From Pseudomonadota bacterium (GTDB taxonomy: Bacteria > Chloroflexota > UBA6077 > JAJPHF01), in the NCBI GenBank assembly GCA_021325365.1, contig JAJPHF010000102.1, positions 1 through 64,000 on the forward strand: DNA of 64,000 nucleotides. The letters are read 5' to 3'. The position numbers were made by a program, and so were the translations under genes. Positions within the stretch are counted from its first letter, which is position 1; each line of letters starts with the position of its first letter. Below, in pieces: positions 50,754-60,837 of this stretch. The notes beneath the pieces were generated by a model. The model saw only the letters and a list, made by a program, of their open reading frames with translations. It did no database searches and was not told where the DNA came from.

Positions 50754-51767
50754 GTGGCCGTGATCAGCTATCGCCAGGCGCTGCACGACACGCTGCGCGA
50801 GGAGATGCAGCGCGACGAGGACGTGTTCCTCATGGGTGAGGAGATCGGCGTCTTCGAGGGCTCGTACAAGATCACGGCCGGGCTGCTGCAGGAGTTCGGG
50901 CCGAAGCGCGTGCGCGACACCCCGATCGCCGAGGAGGGGTTCGTGGGCGCGGCGATCGGGGCGGCGATGGTCGGCCTGCGGCCCGTCGTCGAGATCATGA
51001 CGATCAACTTCAGCCTGCTAGCCCTCGACCAGATCGTCAACCACGCGGCGAAGATCTACGGCATGTTCGGCGGCCAGGCCAGCGTGCCGCTGGTGATTCG
51101 GATGCCGGGCGGCGGCGGGCAGCAGCTCTCCTCGACCCACTCGCAGAGCCTGGAGGTCATGTATGCTTACGTACCCGGGCTGAAGGTCGTCGCGCCCGCG
51201 ACGCCGGCCGACGCGAAGGGGCTGCTGAAGAGCGCCATCCGGGACGACGATCCGGTCATCTTCGTCGAGAACCTGGCCCTGTACAACACCAAGGGCGAGG
51301 TACCGGACGAGGAGTACACGACGCCGATCGGCGTGGCGGCCATCGCCAAGGAAGGCACTGACATCACGATCGTCACCTACTCGCGGATGACCCTGGTGGC
51401 GCTCGGCGTGGCCGGGCGGCTGGAGGAAGAGGGGATCAGCGCGGAGGTGGTCGATCTGCGAAGCCTGCGGCCGCTCGACCGCGAGACGATCCTGGCCTCG
51501 GTGCGCAAGACCAACCGCGCCGTCATCATCGAGGAGGACTGGCTTAGCTACGGCGTGGGCGCCGAGGTCGCGGCGACGATACAGGAGGGCGCGTTCGACT
51601 ACCTCGACGCGCCGGTGCGCCGCGTGGCCCAGGCGGAGGTGCCGCTGCCCTACGCCAAGCCGCTGGAGCTGGCGGCGCTGCCGAACGCCGACCACCTGCT
51701 GGCAGCCATCCACGAGACGCTCGACGCCGTGGGATTCCAGCACCGGGGAGCCCCTGTCCATGCCTGA
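50754..51767 (+). CDS. pdhB: Pyruvate dehydrogenase E1 component, beta subunit
   Basis: A 337-residue transketolase-type PYR/C domain protein: EEIGVFEGSYKITAGLLQEF, DTPIAEEGFVGAAIGAAMVG with the conserved Glu, FSLLALDQIVNHAAKIYGMF, MPGGGGQQLSSTHSQSLEVM and DLRSLRPLDRETILASVRKT, RAVIIEEDW. GTG start at 50754, 16 bases after pdhA, with GTGAGGA upstream. Pairs with pdhA as alpha2beta2 E1. Confidence 0.95.
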   Translation: MAVISYRQALHDTLREEMQRDEDVFLMGEEIGVFEGSYKITAGLLQEFGPKRVRDTPIAEEGFVGAAIGAAMVGLRPVVEIMTINFSLLALDQIVNHAAKIYGMFGGQASVPLVIRMPGGGGQQLSSTHSQSLEVMYAYVPGLKVVAPATPADAKGLLKSAIRDDDPVIFVENLALYNTKGEVPDEEYTTPIGVAAIAKEGTDITIVTYSRMTLVALGVAGRLEEEGISAEVVDLRSLRPLDRETILASVRKTNRAVIIEEDWLSYGVGAEVAATIQEGAFDYLDAPVRRVAQAEVPLPYAKPLELAALPNADHLLAAIHETLDAVGFQHRGAPVHA

Positions 51768-53253
51768 CGTAACGATGCCCCGCCTCAGCGATACGATGCA
51801 GGAGGGCAAGATCGCCCGCTGGCTGAAGCACCCGGGCGACCGGGTGGCGCCGGGGGACGTGCTGGCCGAGATCGAGACCGACAAGGCGACGATGGAGCTG
51901 GAGGCGTACGACGCGGGCGTGCTGGAGCGCATCCTGGTGCCCGAGGGGCAGAACGCGCCGATTGGCCAGGCGATCGCCGTGATCGGCACGGGCGCCGCCG
52001 CGAATGGCAGCGGCTCTCCCGCAGCGCCCTCGGGCCGCCCGGCGGGGGCCGCCGCGACGTCCACGGCGCCCGCGCCCTCCGAGGCTGGCCCCGCCGCTCG
52101 CGCTTCGGGCCAGCCGCCGGTGGGCGCGAACCCACCCGCCGTGCAGCAGGAGACGCGGCCGCCGACCGACGCGGCCGGCGGCGAGCCCGCCGCGCAGAGC
52201 GTCGGGATGGCACCGGCCCAAGCGACAACTGGCGGCGCCCCGCCCGAGGGCGCGGGCACCGCGCCGGCCCAGCCCGCGACCAGTGGCGGTACGCCGGCGG
52301 GCGGGGTCCGGGCGTCGCCGATGGCGCGCGCCATCGCGCGCGAGCGAGGGATCGACCTGCGCACGATCCACGGCAGCGGGCCGGGCGGGCGCGTGATCCG
52401 CGCGGACGTCGAGGCGGCGAGCGGCAACGGACACGCGCCCGCGCCGCCGAGCGCCGCGCCGCCCGCCCCAGCCGCGGCCGAGGCCGCGCGGCCGCCCGCG
52501 CCGCCCGTAACGACGCCTGCCGGCCCGGCTGCACCGTCGGCGACGGCCGCCCCCGCGGCGCCGTCCGAGGACGTCGAGGTGCGCCCGGTCGGCCGCGTAC
52601 ACCAGCTGATGGCCGAGCGCACGCTGCTGAGCGTGCGGGAGATCCCGCAATACTACTTGACGGCCGAGATCGACATGCAGGCCGCGCTCGACCTGCGCCG
52701 CCAGCTGGAGGCGACGTTCGGCGGGGAGCCGCGCATCACAATCAACGCCATCGTCCTGCGGGCAGTGGCGCTGGCGCTGCGCGAGGTGCCGGAGGTGAAC
52801 AGCGTCTGGCGCGACGGGCAGTGGACCGTGCACCGGCGGGTCAACCTGGGGATGGCGGTGGCGATTCCGGACGGGCTGATCGTGCCGGTGATCCGCGATG
52901 CCGACCGCAAGTCGCTGCGCGAGATCGCCGTCGAGTCGCGCGCGCTTGCCAGCCGAGCGCGGGACGGGAAGCTGTCGCTGCCCGAAGTGCAGGGCGGCAC
53001 TTTCAGCGTGACGAACCTCGGCATGTTCGACGTCGAGGAGTTCCACGGGATCATCAACCCGCCGGAGGCCGGCCTGCTGGCGGTGGGCACCACCGTGGAG
53101 AAGCCGGTCGGGCTGGACGGCCAGATCGTGCTGCGACCCCGCATGCGGGTAACGCTGACCGCGGATCACCGCGCCTACTCGGGCGACGTCGGCGCCCGCT
53201 TCCTCCAGGCGGTCAAGCGCCTGCTCGAACAGCCGCTGCGACTGGGCTTCTAA
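51760..53253 (+). CDS. pdhC: Dihydrolipoamide acyltransferase (E2) of pyruvate dehydrogenase
   Basis: A 497-residue E2. Lipoyl domain with the lipoylated Lys in EIETDKATMELEAYDAGVLE (about residue 43), a ~110-residue Ala/Pro linker, a subunit-binding domain (SPMARAIARERGIDLRTIHG then SGPGGRVIRADVEAA), a second Ala/Pro linker, and the catalytic domain ending TLTADHRAYSGDVGARFL. The catalytic HxxxDG motif is HRAYSG here: His is kept and the Asp is replaced by Ser. The ATG lies inside the end of pdhB (8-base overlap), so translation is coupled. Acyl specificity fits pyruvate from the E1 genes. Confidence 0.93.
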   Translation: MPDVTMPRLSDTMQEGKIARWLKHPGDRVAPGDVLAEIETDKATMELEAYDAGVLERILVPEGQNAPIGQAIAVIGTGAAANGSGSPAAPSGRPAGAAATSTAPAPSEAGPAARASGQPPVGANPPAVQQETRPPTDAAGGEPAAQSVGMAPAQATTGGAPPEGAGTAPAQPATSGGTPAGGVRASPMARAIARERGIDLRTIHGSGPGGRVIRADVEAASGNGHAPAPPSAAPPAPAAAEAARPPAPPVTTPAGPAAPSATAAPAAPSEDVEVRPVGRVHQLMAERTLLSVREIPQYYLTAEIDMQAALDLRRQLEATFGGEPRITINAIVLRAVALALREVPEVNSVWRDGQWTVHRRVNLGMAVAIPDGLIVPVIRDADRKSLREIAVESRALASRARDGKLSLPEVQGGTFSVTNLGMFDVEEFHGIINPPEAGLLAVGTTVEKPVGLDGQIVLRPRMRVTLTADHRAYSGDVGARFLQAVKRLLEQPLRLGF

Positions 53254-53362
53254 ACTGGCGCACGGGCTTGCTAGGTATCGCTGGCTTCGCCAGAGGTGCG
53301 CAGCACGCCCGTAGAGGTACTTCGCAGCCACACGCCGGCGCGCCGCGGAAGCGGTGGGGCTG

Positions 53363-53884
53363 TTAGGGCGCCCCGCCGCGGCGCAGGGTAGCCACAGCGG
53401 CGAGGATGGCGGCGGCGAGCTCGCGCACGCGCGGCGCGTCGCTGGTGGCGAGGATCTCCCGCGCCGGGGCTTCGAGCGCGTCGGCCACGTCGCCCTGCAG
53501 GTAGCCGAGCAGGCTCACGAGCTGCGCGTACTGGTCGGCGCTGACCGTGTCGGACGGGGGCGAGCAGGTGTAGTCAGCGAAGTTGTTCAGCGCCCGCGTG
53601 AGCCGTGCCCGCGACGAGTTCTCCTGGTCGTCCGACGTCACGAGGCGCCAGCCCGTCGGCACATAGGGATAAGGGTAGGGCGCGAGACCGGCGATCCAGG
53701 GGAACGGGGGCAACGTCCAGCCTGTGGGTACCAGTCGCGGCTCCTCGGGCGCGGACGCCGCGAAGCGCCGCACGAGCTGGCGCGCGGCGCGGCAGTCGGC
53801 GCTGGTCTCCTGGGCAGCCGCCAGCCGAGGCGTGCCGAGCGCGGCCGCCGCGACGAGGCTGGCGAGCAACAGACGAATCCACAT
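53363..53884 (-). CDS. Secreted protein of unknown function, 173 aa
   Basis: ATG at 53884 with GGGAGGAGGGGG upstream. Signal peptide MWIRLLLASLVAAAALGTPR with cleavage near LAAA-QETSA. The mature part has two Cys (ADCRAARQL, DYTCSPPSDT), an aromatic-rich loop (TLPPFPWIAGLAPYPYPYVP) and helical ends (QLVSLLGYLQGDVADALEAP). No known domain recognised. Transcribed divergently from another secreted-protein gene at 54004. Confidence 0.75.
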   Translation of the reverse strand: MWIRLLLASLVAAAALGTPRLAAAQETSADCRAARQLVRRFAASAPEEPRLVPTGWTLPPFPWIAGLAPYPYPYVPTGWRLVTSDDQENSSRARLTRALNNFADYTCSPPSDTVSADQYAQLVSLLGYLQGDVADALEAPAREILATSDAPRVRELAAAILAAVATLRRGGAP

Positions 53885-54003
53885 ACCCCCTCCTCCCGCG
53901 ACGGGCGCCGCGGCCGCCCCATTATACGCCGCCCGGGTCGCCACGGTGGCCGCCCACCCGCCGCCCCTGCTACCCTTCCACTAACTTGTCAGAGGAGCTA
54001 CTG

Positions 54004-54573
54004 ATGCCACGCTCGTCGCGCGACCTCACCCCGGAGCTTCCCCTGCGCCGGCCGCGCGCCTGGCTCGTGGCGGTCGCCGCGCTGCTTTGCGTGGGCGGGG
54101 CGCCGCGCGCGCTGGCGCAGGGGCCGGCGGCCTCGCCCCCGGCCCTACAGTGCCCGACCGACGACCCGATGTGCACATACGGCGAGCGCCACCTGGCGCG
54201 GGACGGCTATGCGTACCAGATGATGACGGTGAGCGGCGGGGCCGACTGGTCGACGCGGTTCTGGGTACGGAGCGCCCAGGGCGAGGTGCTGCTGGCGGTA
54301 CCGCCGCTGCGGGGCGACGCCTACCTGGCCGTGCAACGCGCGGACGGCGACCAGACGAGCGCGACGCCGGCCGTCCGCATCGTCAGCTACCACTATGGCC
54401 CGGACGACCCCGCCTACGCGCCGTCCGGCCTGTCGAGCACGGTCTATCACTACGATGCCGCGAGCGGCAGTCTTGTCGCCGACGAGCCGGCGATCCAGCC
54501 GGTTGCCAGCCCGGCGGACATCCGTCAGATGCTCGCGAACGAGGGCTGGACGCTCGTCTTCCCCGACCAATAG
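54004..54573 (+). CDS. Secreted protein of unknown function, 189 aa
   Basis: ATG at 54004 with AGAGGAG six bases upstream. Signal peptide (RAWLVAVAALLCVGGAPRAL, then AQ). The mature part has a close Cys pair (LQCPTDDPMCTYG), then beta-rich segments: YAYQMMTVSGGADWSTRFWV, GEVLLAVPPLRGDAYLAVQR and VRIVSYHYGPDDPAY. Nothing recognised. The head-to-head arrangement with the 53363-53884 gene and the shared secreted character suggest a common envelope role. Confidence 0.75.
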   Translation: MPRSSRDLTPELPLRRPRAWLVAVAALLCVGGAPRALAQGPAASPPALQCPTDDPMCTYGERHLARDGYAYQMMTVSGGADWSTRFWVRSAQGEVLLAVPPLRGDAYLAVQRADGDQTSATPAVRIVSYHYGPDDPAYAPSGLSSTVYHYDAASGSLVADEPAIQPVASPADIRQMLANEGWTLVFPDQ

Positions 54574-54809
54574 CAGCGGCGCCCGCCGGGGCCGATCGCG
54601 GCGTGCAGGCCGCCTGGCGCGTCCGATTCGGTGGTCCCCGGCGACTGTTGTAACGAGTTGCGTCGCGAGAGGGCACTGCATTACAATGGCGGCATACCGC
54701 CACGTCGCTGGCCCCATGCTTCCCGAGCGACCGGCGGCCGGGCATCCTCCCTGGCGTCTCCTGACCTCCAACCGTGGTGGCGGCTACCTGGTGCCAAGGG
54801 GACTGGCGC

Positions 54810-57800
54810 ATGGGCAGCACGGGTTGGGCAAGCAGGGCGATCTCTGCCTGGCGGGCCTGGGCCGCGCACGGCGTCGCGGCACGCCGGCGGGCTATCGCTG
54901 CCTGCCTGCTAGCCACCGTGCTCGCCGTTGCGGCGGGCCTCAGCGTGCCGCAGCCAACCGACCCGGGCGAGGGGCTGGGCGGCGTAGCCACGCCCGAATC
55001 GACGCGGGGCGCGCACGTGCTCATGGCGTTGCCGACGCCCCCACCGCGCCCCCAGGTCGCCGTGTTGCCTGCTGACGACGAGGAGGAGGCCGATCCGGCC
55101 GTTGCGCCACCGCGCGAGCGGCGGGTGGCCGTCTCGCGGGCGACGCGCGCCACGGCTCCGTCGACATCCTCTCGCTCCACGCGGGAGCCGCGCGCGACGA
55201 GCACGCCGCGTCCGCCTGGCGCTACCCGCACGGCGCGGCCGGCTGCCACGCGCTCTGCCGCGAGCGCGGCGCGGCCCACGGCCACGCGGATGGCACGCGC
55301 CCGGCCCGGCCCCGCGCCCGCGCCGTCGCCTAGCGCCGCGCCGTCGGCAATCGCCGCGCCGCTTGCACTCGTTCCTGATATCGAGGACGACGAGGATGCG
55401 GCCCTGGCGGGACCGCATCAGCCTACCACGCGGACCCGGCTGCTGCGCCAGCGACGACCCAGCCGACCGCGCGCAACGGCCACCCCGACGCCGGCGGTCG
55501 CGGACCCGGATGACGCCGACGAGCCGGAGGCGGATGCTCCGAGCCGCCGGACGCGCCCGGCCCGGCCGCCGCGCGCGCCACTCCCCACGCGCACGCCGCG
55601 CCCCACCGCCACGCCGCGGGGCTTGGGCGGGGGCCGGACGACCGCCACGCCCCGCCCGACGAGCACGCAGGCGCCCACGCGCACGCCGAGCCCGACGCGC
55701 ACGGCGACGCTCACGGCCACGCCGGTGCCGCGTCCGCTGGCGAGTGGGAGCCGGTTTGTGGCCGTGGTGGCGGGCGCGAGCGGGACCAGCGTGAGCGGCG
55801 CGCTCACGGGGCGGGCGCTGCTGTTCGGCCTGGACGCCACCCTCGCGGGAGCGGAGTTCACGGGGCTGCGGCTCGGCACTGGCAGTCTGAGCGCGGGTGC
55901 GCTACGGGGCTACGACACCCTGGTCTTTCTGGGCGTGTGCAAGCTCGACGCGCTCACGGCCGACGAGCGGGCCGCGGTGCGCGAGTTCGTCACGACGGGC
56001 GGCAAACTGGTGCTGCGCGACAGCAACGACGCTGGCGTCTGTCCCGGCGACGACCGGAGCTACGCCGCGCTCGGCCTGCCGTTCGGTACCGCCGCGCCAC
56101 CCGACCGCAATGCGCCCGCCCCGGTGCAGGTGGTGGCGGAGTCGCCGCTGGCCAGCGCCGATCCGGGGTCGCCGTACTTCGTGGACCCCGCAGCGCTGAG
56201 CGCCGCACCGTACAGCGCGGGCGACGCGGGCTACGTGACCGGCGCCAGCGGCGTGTGCGCGAGCCTGGTGGTCGCCGGGGCGGCGGGCGAGCAGCGAGTG
56301 GTGCGCGGCTGGGCGAACGTGGGCGCCGGCACAGTGGTGTACGACGGCTGGGACACGGGGGATGGGCGGAAGGCCAACGCGCCGCTGGCGAAGCACTTGT
56401 GGTACCTCGACCTGCGAGCGCCCTGGCCCTTGCCCGCGAGCTGCCCGCCGTTGCCGGCGCAGCCGTCCGTGACGCCGACCGCGACCCCGTCGCCGTCGCG
56501 CACGCCATCGCCCAGCCCGACGCCGAGCGTCACGCCGCGCGCCACCCCTTCGGCGACGGCTACGGTGACCGGCACGCTGACGCCGACCGTCACGTCCACG
56601 CGCTTGCCGCGGCGCTCGCCCACGCCCGTGCGCCGACGGACGCCCACCCGCACGCCGTCGCCGAGCGCAACGCCAAGCGCCACGGCGACGCCGAGCGTCA
56701 CCCCGACGCCGACTCCGAACGGCATCATCCCCGCCAGCGGAGGCCCCGACGCCTTCGGCTACACGTATCGTGACAGCCGCCTGCCCGGCGGCCCAGCCTA
56801 CAGCTGGCCGGACCCCGTCCACGGGGGAGCCCGCCTCGCGGCGCTGGACGAGAGCGACAACCTGCGGGCGGGGCCGGTGCCGCTCGGGTTCGACTTCCCC
56901 TTCTACGGGGGGACTTTCAACGAGGTGTACGTGGACACGAACGGCCTGCTGAGCTTCGTGGGGCCAGCCGGTTCGTCGCCGCCTGGCAACGTCCCGCTCA
57001 CGGGCGCGGGCGCCCCCGTGGCCCTGGTGGCCCCGTTCTGGGACGACCTGGTGACGTGGCGCGCCAGTCGCTGCGACGGAGCGCCCAGCGAGCGGGGTGT
57101 CTACACGTTGAGCGGCGGTGCGGGGGAGGGGCGCTTCTTCGGCGCGGCCTGGGTTGCGGTGGATCGCAACCCGTGCTCGGCGCGGCTCCCGCTGGGCCAG
57201 GGGTACAGCTTCGCGGCATTTCTGTACGCCGATGGACGCATCGTGTTCCAGTACCGCACCCTCGACGGCACAACGACCTCCGCCACGGTCGGCATCCGCA
57301 GCCCGGACGGAAAAAGCGCGCTGCAGTACGTGTACAACGCGGCGGGGCTCGGCGAGGGGCGCGCGGTGGAGTTCCGGCCGCCGGCGCCGAGCGGCGACGT
57401 CCCGCTGCTCGGCACGCTGCGCGTCGCCGCCGAGCGCGCCGGCACGCCGTCGCCGACGCCCACCGCGGGCCCGGCGCGCGGCACGCCGTCGCCGACGACG
57501 CCAGTGGCGAGCACCCTCACGCCCGCGCTGGCCAGCCCAACGCGCGCCGCGAGCCCCACGCCGACGCCCACCGTGACGCACACGCCGAGCCCCACGGCAA
57601 CGCGCACGCCGACGCCCACGCGCACGGCCACGGCCACGAGCACGCGCACCCCGACAGCGACGCGCACCCCGACGGCCACCGCCACGCGCACGCCCACCCG
57701 TACGCCCACGCGTACCCCAACGCGCACGCCGACCCGCACGCCCACGCGCACGGCCACGCCCATCCCGACGCCGACACGGGTGCCGACGGCCACCCCGGCG

Positions 57801-57860
57801 CCGGCCCGCGCGGCCGCGCCGGGGCCGGGAGCCGCACCCGCGCCGGCGGCCGCCCGCTAG
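54810..57860 (+). CDS. Large exported PT-linker surface protein with two globular modules
   Basis: A 1016-residue protein. N-terminal signal-type segment ([20 protein letters not shown]). Disordered Arg/Ala/Pro/Thr-rich linkers at about residues 50-310, 545-640 and 865-1016, ending in repeated TPTRTPT. Module 1 (about 310-540): [40 protein letters not shown] then [20 protein letters not shown], a flavodoxin/glutamine-amidotransferase-like fold as in ThuA-type proteins. Module 2 (about 650-860): [20 protein letters not shown] then LSFVG, with APFWDDLV and [20 protein letters not shown], a beta-sandwich found in adhesin-like proteins. No sortase motif or C-terminal anchor helix. ATG at 54810 with AAGGGG upstream. 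Probably surface-exposed; ligand unknown. Confidence 0.8.
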   Translation: MGSTGWASRAISAWRAWAAHGVAARRRAIAACLLATVLAVAAGLSVPQPTDPGEGLGGVATPESTRGAHVLMALPTPPPRPQVAVLPADDEEEADPAVAPPRERRVAVSRATRATAPSTSSRSTREPRATSTPRPPGATRTARPAATRSAASAARPTATRMARARPGPAPAPSPSAAPSAIAAPLALVPDIEDDEDAALAGPHQPTTRTRLLRQRRPSRPRATATPTPAVADPDDADEPEADAPSRRTRPARPPRAPLPTRTPRPTATPRGLGGGRTTATPRPTSTQAPTRTPSPTRTATLTATPVPRPLASGSRFVAVVAGASGTSVSGALTGRALLFGLDATLAGAEFTGLRLGTGSLSAGALRGYDTLVFLGVCKLDALTADERAAVREFVTTGGKLVLRDSNDAGVCPGDDRSYAALGLPFGTAAPPDRNAPAPVQVVAESPLASADPGSPYFVDPAALSAAPYSAGDAGYVTGASGVCASLVVAGAAGEQRVVRGWANVGAGTVVYDGWDTGDGRKANAPLAKHLWYLDLRAPWPLPASCPPLPAQPSVTPTATPSPSRTPSPSPTPSVTPRATPSATATVTGTLTPTVTSTRLPRRSPTPVRRRTPTRTPSPSATPSATATPSVTPTPTPNGIIPASGGPDAFGYTYRDSRLPGGPAYSWPDPVHGGARLAALDESDNLRAGPVPLGFDFPFYGGTFNEVYVDTNGLLSFVGPAGSSPPGNVPLTGAGAPVALVAPFWDDLVTWRASRCDGAPSERGVYTLSGGAGEGRFFGAAWVAVDRNPCSARLPLGQGYSFAAFLYADGRIVFQYRTLDGTTTSATVGIRSPDGKSALQYVYNAAGLGEGRAVEFRPPAPSGDVPLLGTLRVAAERAGTPSPTPTAGPARGTPSPTTPVASTLTPALASPTRAASPTPTPTVTHTPSPTATRTPTPTRTATATSTRTPTATRTPTATATRTPTRTPTRTPTRTPTRTPTRTATPIPTPTRVPTATPAPARAAAPGPGAAPAPAAAR

Positions 57861-58016
57861 GCGGGTATCGGCGCCGGCGGGTCGCCGAGCAGGCGCCACA
57901 GGCCGGGTTGGTCAAGCTGGGGGCGGGGGCAGTGCCAACCGGTGTCGGCGTGCGATACTTAGACTGTCTTGGGCAGGCTCGGGCCGGCTAACCATGCTCG
58001 TGGCAGGGAGGAGCCC

Positions 58017-59537
58017 GTGGAGGATGCTGGCGGCAGCCTTGGGCATCCTGCGTCCCGCGCGGCGCAGCGAGCGGCGTTGCGCGTCGCCCAGGAGGCGGCA
58101 GCCCACGTACCCGCCTACGGCCGTTTCCTGCGCCGCGCGGGCTACGATGCCGACCGGCTGCGCACCTTCGCCGACTTCTGCCAGCTCCCCACGATGGACA
58201 AGGCGTCCTACCTTCAACGCTACTCGCTGGGCGAGCGGTGTCGACAGGCTGACCTGACCCGGGCGTACATCACGGTAGCTAGCTCGGGCACGTCCGGGGG
58301 GGCAACGCTCTGGCCTCGCTACCCCGAGCAAGAGCCAGCGACTATCGCCGGGGTCCGAACGTTGCTGCAGGAGCATTTTCGGATTCTCGATCTGGCCACA
58401 TTGGTGGTAATCGCAGCGGCCACGGGACCCTGGGCGTATGCTACGGGGATGACGCTAGCAACCCAGCGAATCTTCGCGGAACCCGGGGTTTGCGGGACGG
58501 TAGTTACCCCGGGCTTGAACCAGGACGAGACGCTTCGCTTCATCGCGGAGCTAGGCCCGCACTATGACCAGGTGCTCCTCGTGAGCTATCCGGCGCTGGT
58601 CCCGTCGCTGCTGGAGGCCGGGAGCCGGCGGGGCATCGACTGGCCCTCGCTCGCGGTTTCGGTGCTGACAATGGGCGAAGGCGCCACGGAAGCGCAGCGA
58701 GAGGCCATCCTCCGGCAACTCGGGGCGGACGCGGGCTCCTTGAGGGGCTTTGTGAACGCTTTCAGCGCGACGGAGGCCGCAGGAGTGATCGGCTATGAGA
58801 GTCGGCTATGCCTCCTGCTGCGCCGGCTCTGCATCGAGCAGCCGGCGCTGGCCAAGGCGCTGTTTGGCACCCCCATTCTTCCCTCCATCAATCAGTACAA
58901 CCCACTGGGGTACTTCCTTGAGACCAGCGGCGACGAGGTGTTGCTCACGATGCGGGGCGCCGTGCCGCTGATCCGCTACAACACGCACGACCGTGGCGGT
59001 CTCTTGAGCTTCGCTGAGGTCATCACTATCTGCCGTGCTCATGGATACGATCTTCAGGAGGAGTGGCGCCAGCGACAAGGTGGTCCCGTAACGATGCGGC
59101 CAGCACCATTCTTCTACGTCCACGGGCGCAGCGACGCCGTGATCCTGCACGGCGGCAACGTCTATCTCGACGAGATCGCGCACGTGCTCGAACAGCCGCC
59201 GCTAGGGGCCTCCAACACCGGGCACTTCGAAGTGTCCCAGGCGGCGAGCGCCGACGGCCAAGTGACGTTGCGGTTGGTGGTGGAGCTACGGGAGGGGATC
59301 AGTCCCGGCGAGGGACTATCCACGCAGTACGAGCGCGACTTCCTTGCCGGGTTACGGAGCGTGAGCCCGCGCTTCCAGGCCGCGTACGACGCTAGCCAAG
59401 GCCGCGCCAAAGTAGTGGTGACGCTGGTGCCGCACGGTAGAATGGCGGGCAGCGGCCCCAAACGACGACGTGTGGTGCTGCCGCACGACAGCGCGAGTAC
59501 CGACAACCCCGCGTCAGCGAACGCGGACCACGACTGA
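58017..59537 (+). CDS. PaaK-like adenylate-forming (CoA-ligase family) protein
   Basis: A 506-residue protein resembling phenylacetate-CoA ligase. N-terminal VPAYGRFLRRAGYDADRLRT, FCQLPTMDKASYLQRYSLGE, the P-loop VASSGTSGGATLWPRYP (PaaK: SSGTTGxPT), QVLLVSYPALVPSLLEAG, SVLTMGEGATEAQREAILRQ and VPLIRYNTHDRGGLLSF (the YRTxD motif, D conserved). The end has PAPFFYVHGRSDAVILHGGN then VYLDEIAHVL, like the PaaK hinge (GRxDDmi...G.nv.P). The usual catalytic Lys region is not clear. GTG at 58017 with AGGGAGGA upstream. Codon use is more AT-rich than in neighbours. Substrate could be an aryl or alkyl acid. Confidence 0.8.
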   Translation: MEDAGGSLGHPASRAAQRAALRVAQEAAAHVPAYGRFLRRAGYDADRLRTFADFCQLPTMDKASYLQRYSLGERCRQADLTRAYITVASSGTSGGATLWPRYPEQEPATIAGVRTLLQEHFRILDLATLVVIAAATGPWAYATGMTLATQRIFAEPGVCGTVVTPGLNQDETLRFIAELGPHYDQVLLVSYPALVPSLLEAGSRRGIDWPSLAVSVLTMGEGATEAQREAILRQLGADAGSLRGFVNAFSATEAAGVIGYESRLCLLLRRLCIEQPALAKALFGTPILPSINQYNPLGYFLETSGDEVLLTMRGAVPLIRYNTHDRGGLLSFAEVITICRAHGYDLQEEWRQRQGGPVTMRPAPFFYVHGRSDAVILHGGNVYLDEIAHVLEQPPLGASNTGHFEVSQAASADGQVTLRLVVELREGISPGEGLSTQYERDFLAGLRSVSPRFQAAYDASQGRAKVVVTLVPHGRMAGSGPKRRRVVLPHDSASTDNPASANADHD

Positions 59538-59601
59538 GCGCGGCACCGCGCAGGTTGTGGGGCAAGCGCGGCACTTGGAGGGTGCGGCGGGGGGTCGGCC
59601 G

Positions 59602-60753
59602 CTAGGGAGCGCCGTCCAGAGTGCGGACCGCGTCATCGGCGAACTGATAGTCCAGGAATTCGTCCAAGTTAGGCCGCTGGGGCACGTAGCCATGCTCCAC
59701 TTGCCAGTTCAAGAACGTCGTCAAAGTCTGACTGTTGATGCGTCCATCCCGCGCGACGGCGAGATAGCCTGCCTTGCTCAGGATCTGGGGGGAGATATTG
59801 GCGGATTCGGCTAGCAGGGCGATCACCGCGTCGCGATCGCGGCCATACTCCATAGCGTCCATGTAGTCGCGGGCAGCGCGGACATAACCGACGGCGAACC
59901 GGCGCGCGACATCGGACTGCTGATGGCCGAACTTCTCCGCGAAGACGATCATTGCGATCTCGTAGTTGGGAATGTAATCGCCGGCGTCCCCAATGCGCGC
60001 GGCTAGTCCCCGGTCCTCGGCGATAGCGCCCCAAGGCTCGGGCACGATCGCTAGGTCGGCGCTGCCACCACCGAACGCGGCCAGGATTTCGGGGAACCCC
60101 ATATACTGCACGTCGGCAAGGTCGGATACGGTGAGCCCGACTTCGTCCAGCATGCGGTCCAACGCCGGCTCCGCAGGGTTCCCGCGGGCGGGATGCGCCA
60201 CGCGCTTACCCCGCACGTCGGACGGACTCTGAACTACCGGTTGCCCGCCGGCGAGGCGTGAGAGCACCGGATAGCCGCGATTTCCGGGGGTAAGCAGCGA
60301 GGCGTCCAGGGCCAGAACGAGCCGGATGTCGCGAGCGAGCGCATTGAAGAAAGACGGCAGGGGCGGCGCCGAGGCCACGTCGAGGTCGCCACGACTGAGA
60401 GCTGGCAGCGCATCGCCGGCACTCCCAAATTGCTCGCTGTGCAGGTCGATCCCTAGTTCGCGGAAATAACCGCGTGCATCCGCGAGGTGAATGATGTTGC
60501 CAAGCCCCTGAGTTCGCGCCGCTCGGACGACGGCCGGGACTGGCGAGGGCTGATCTGCGCCCTGCGCCGCGCTACCTGACGCCGGCGGGGCGGCAGCGGC
60601 CGGCGGGGCCTGACTGGTCGCCGTCGATTGGACACCGGGGGTAGGCGCAGCCGGGGACCGGGGGGCACCGGTACACCCGGAAAACGTCAGTACGCCGCTG
60701 CTCAGCAACACGAGACATAATCGCCGACCACTCACGATACCGATACCAATCAT
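59602..60753 (-). CDS. NMT1/SsuA-type ABC substrate-binding lipoprotein
   Basis: A 383-residue lipoprotein. ATG at 60753 (AAGG six bases upstream) starts MIGIGIVSGRRLCLVLLSSG, lipobox FSGC. After an Ala/Pro linker: LGNIIHLADARGYFRELGID, LSRGDLDVASAPPLPSFFNA, DVRGKRVAHPARGNPAEPAL, PEILAAFGGGSADLAIVPEP then WGAI, and VGYVRAARDYMDAMEYGRDR. It is related to the lipoproteins at 41696 and 62543. Divergent from the sensor kinase gene 84 bases away, which may regulate it. No ABC permease gene nearby. Confidence 0.88.
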   Translation of the reverse strand: MIGIGIVSGRRLCLVLLSSGVLTFSGCTGAPRSPAAPTPGVQSTATSQAPPAAAAPPASGSAAQGADQPSPVPAVVRAARTQGLGNIIHLADARGYFRELGIDLHSEQFGSAGDALPALSRGDLDVASAPPLPSFFNALARDIRLVLALDASLLTPGNRGYPVLSRLAGGQPVVQSPSDVRGKRVAHPARGNPAEPALDRMLDEVGLTVSDLADVQYMGFPEILAAFGGGSADLAIVPEPWGAIAEDRGLAARIGDAGDYIPNYEIAMIVFAEKFGHQQSDVARRFAVGYVRAARDYMDAMEYGRDRDAVIALLAESANISPQILSKAGYLAVARDGRINSQTLTTFLNWQVEHGYVPQRPNLDEFLDYQFADDAVRTLDGAP

Positions 60754-60799
60754 GCACAACCTTATGCGGATCGAGTTGGTGTGCAGGGCCATCTTTCAC

Positions 60800-60809
60800 A
60801 GTATAGACT
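60800..60809. promoter_or_regulatory. Overlapping bidirectional -10 between binding-protein and kinase genes
   Basis: AGTATAGACT contains TATAGA for the plus strand (kinase) and, on the other strand, TATACT for the binding-protein gene. No good -35 on either side. A shared core promoter in the 84-base divergent gap is plausible. Confidence 0.35.
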
Positions 60810-60837
60810 AGAGATTAGCAGAAGGAGCAGTCCCGGA

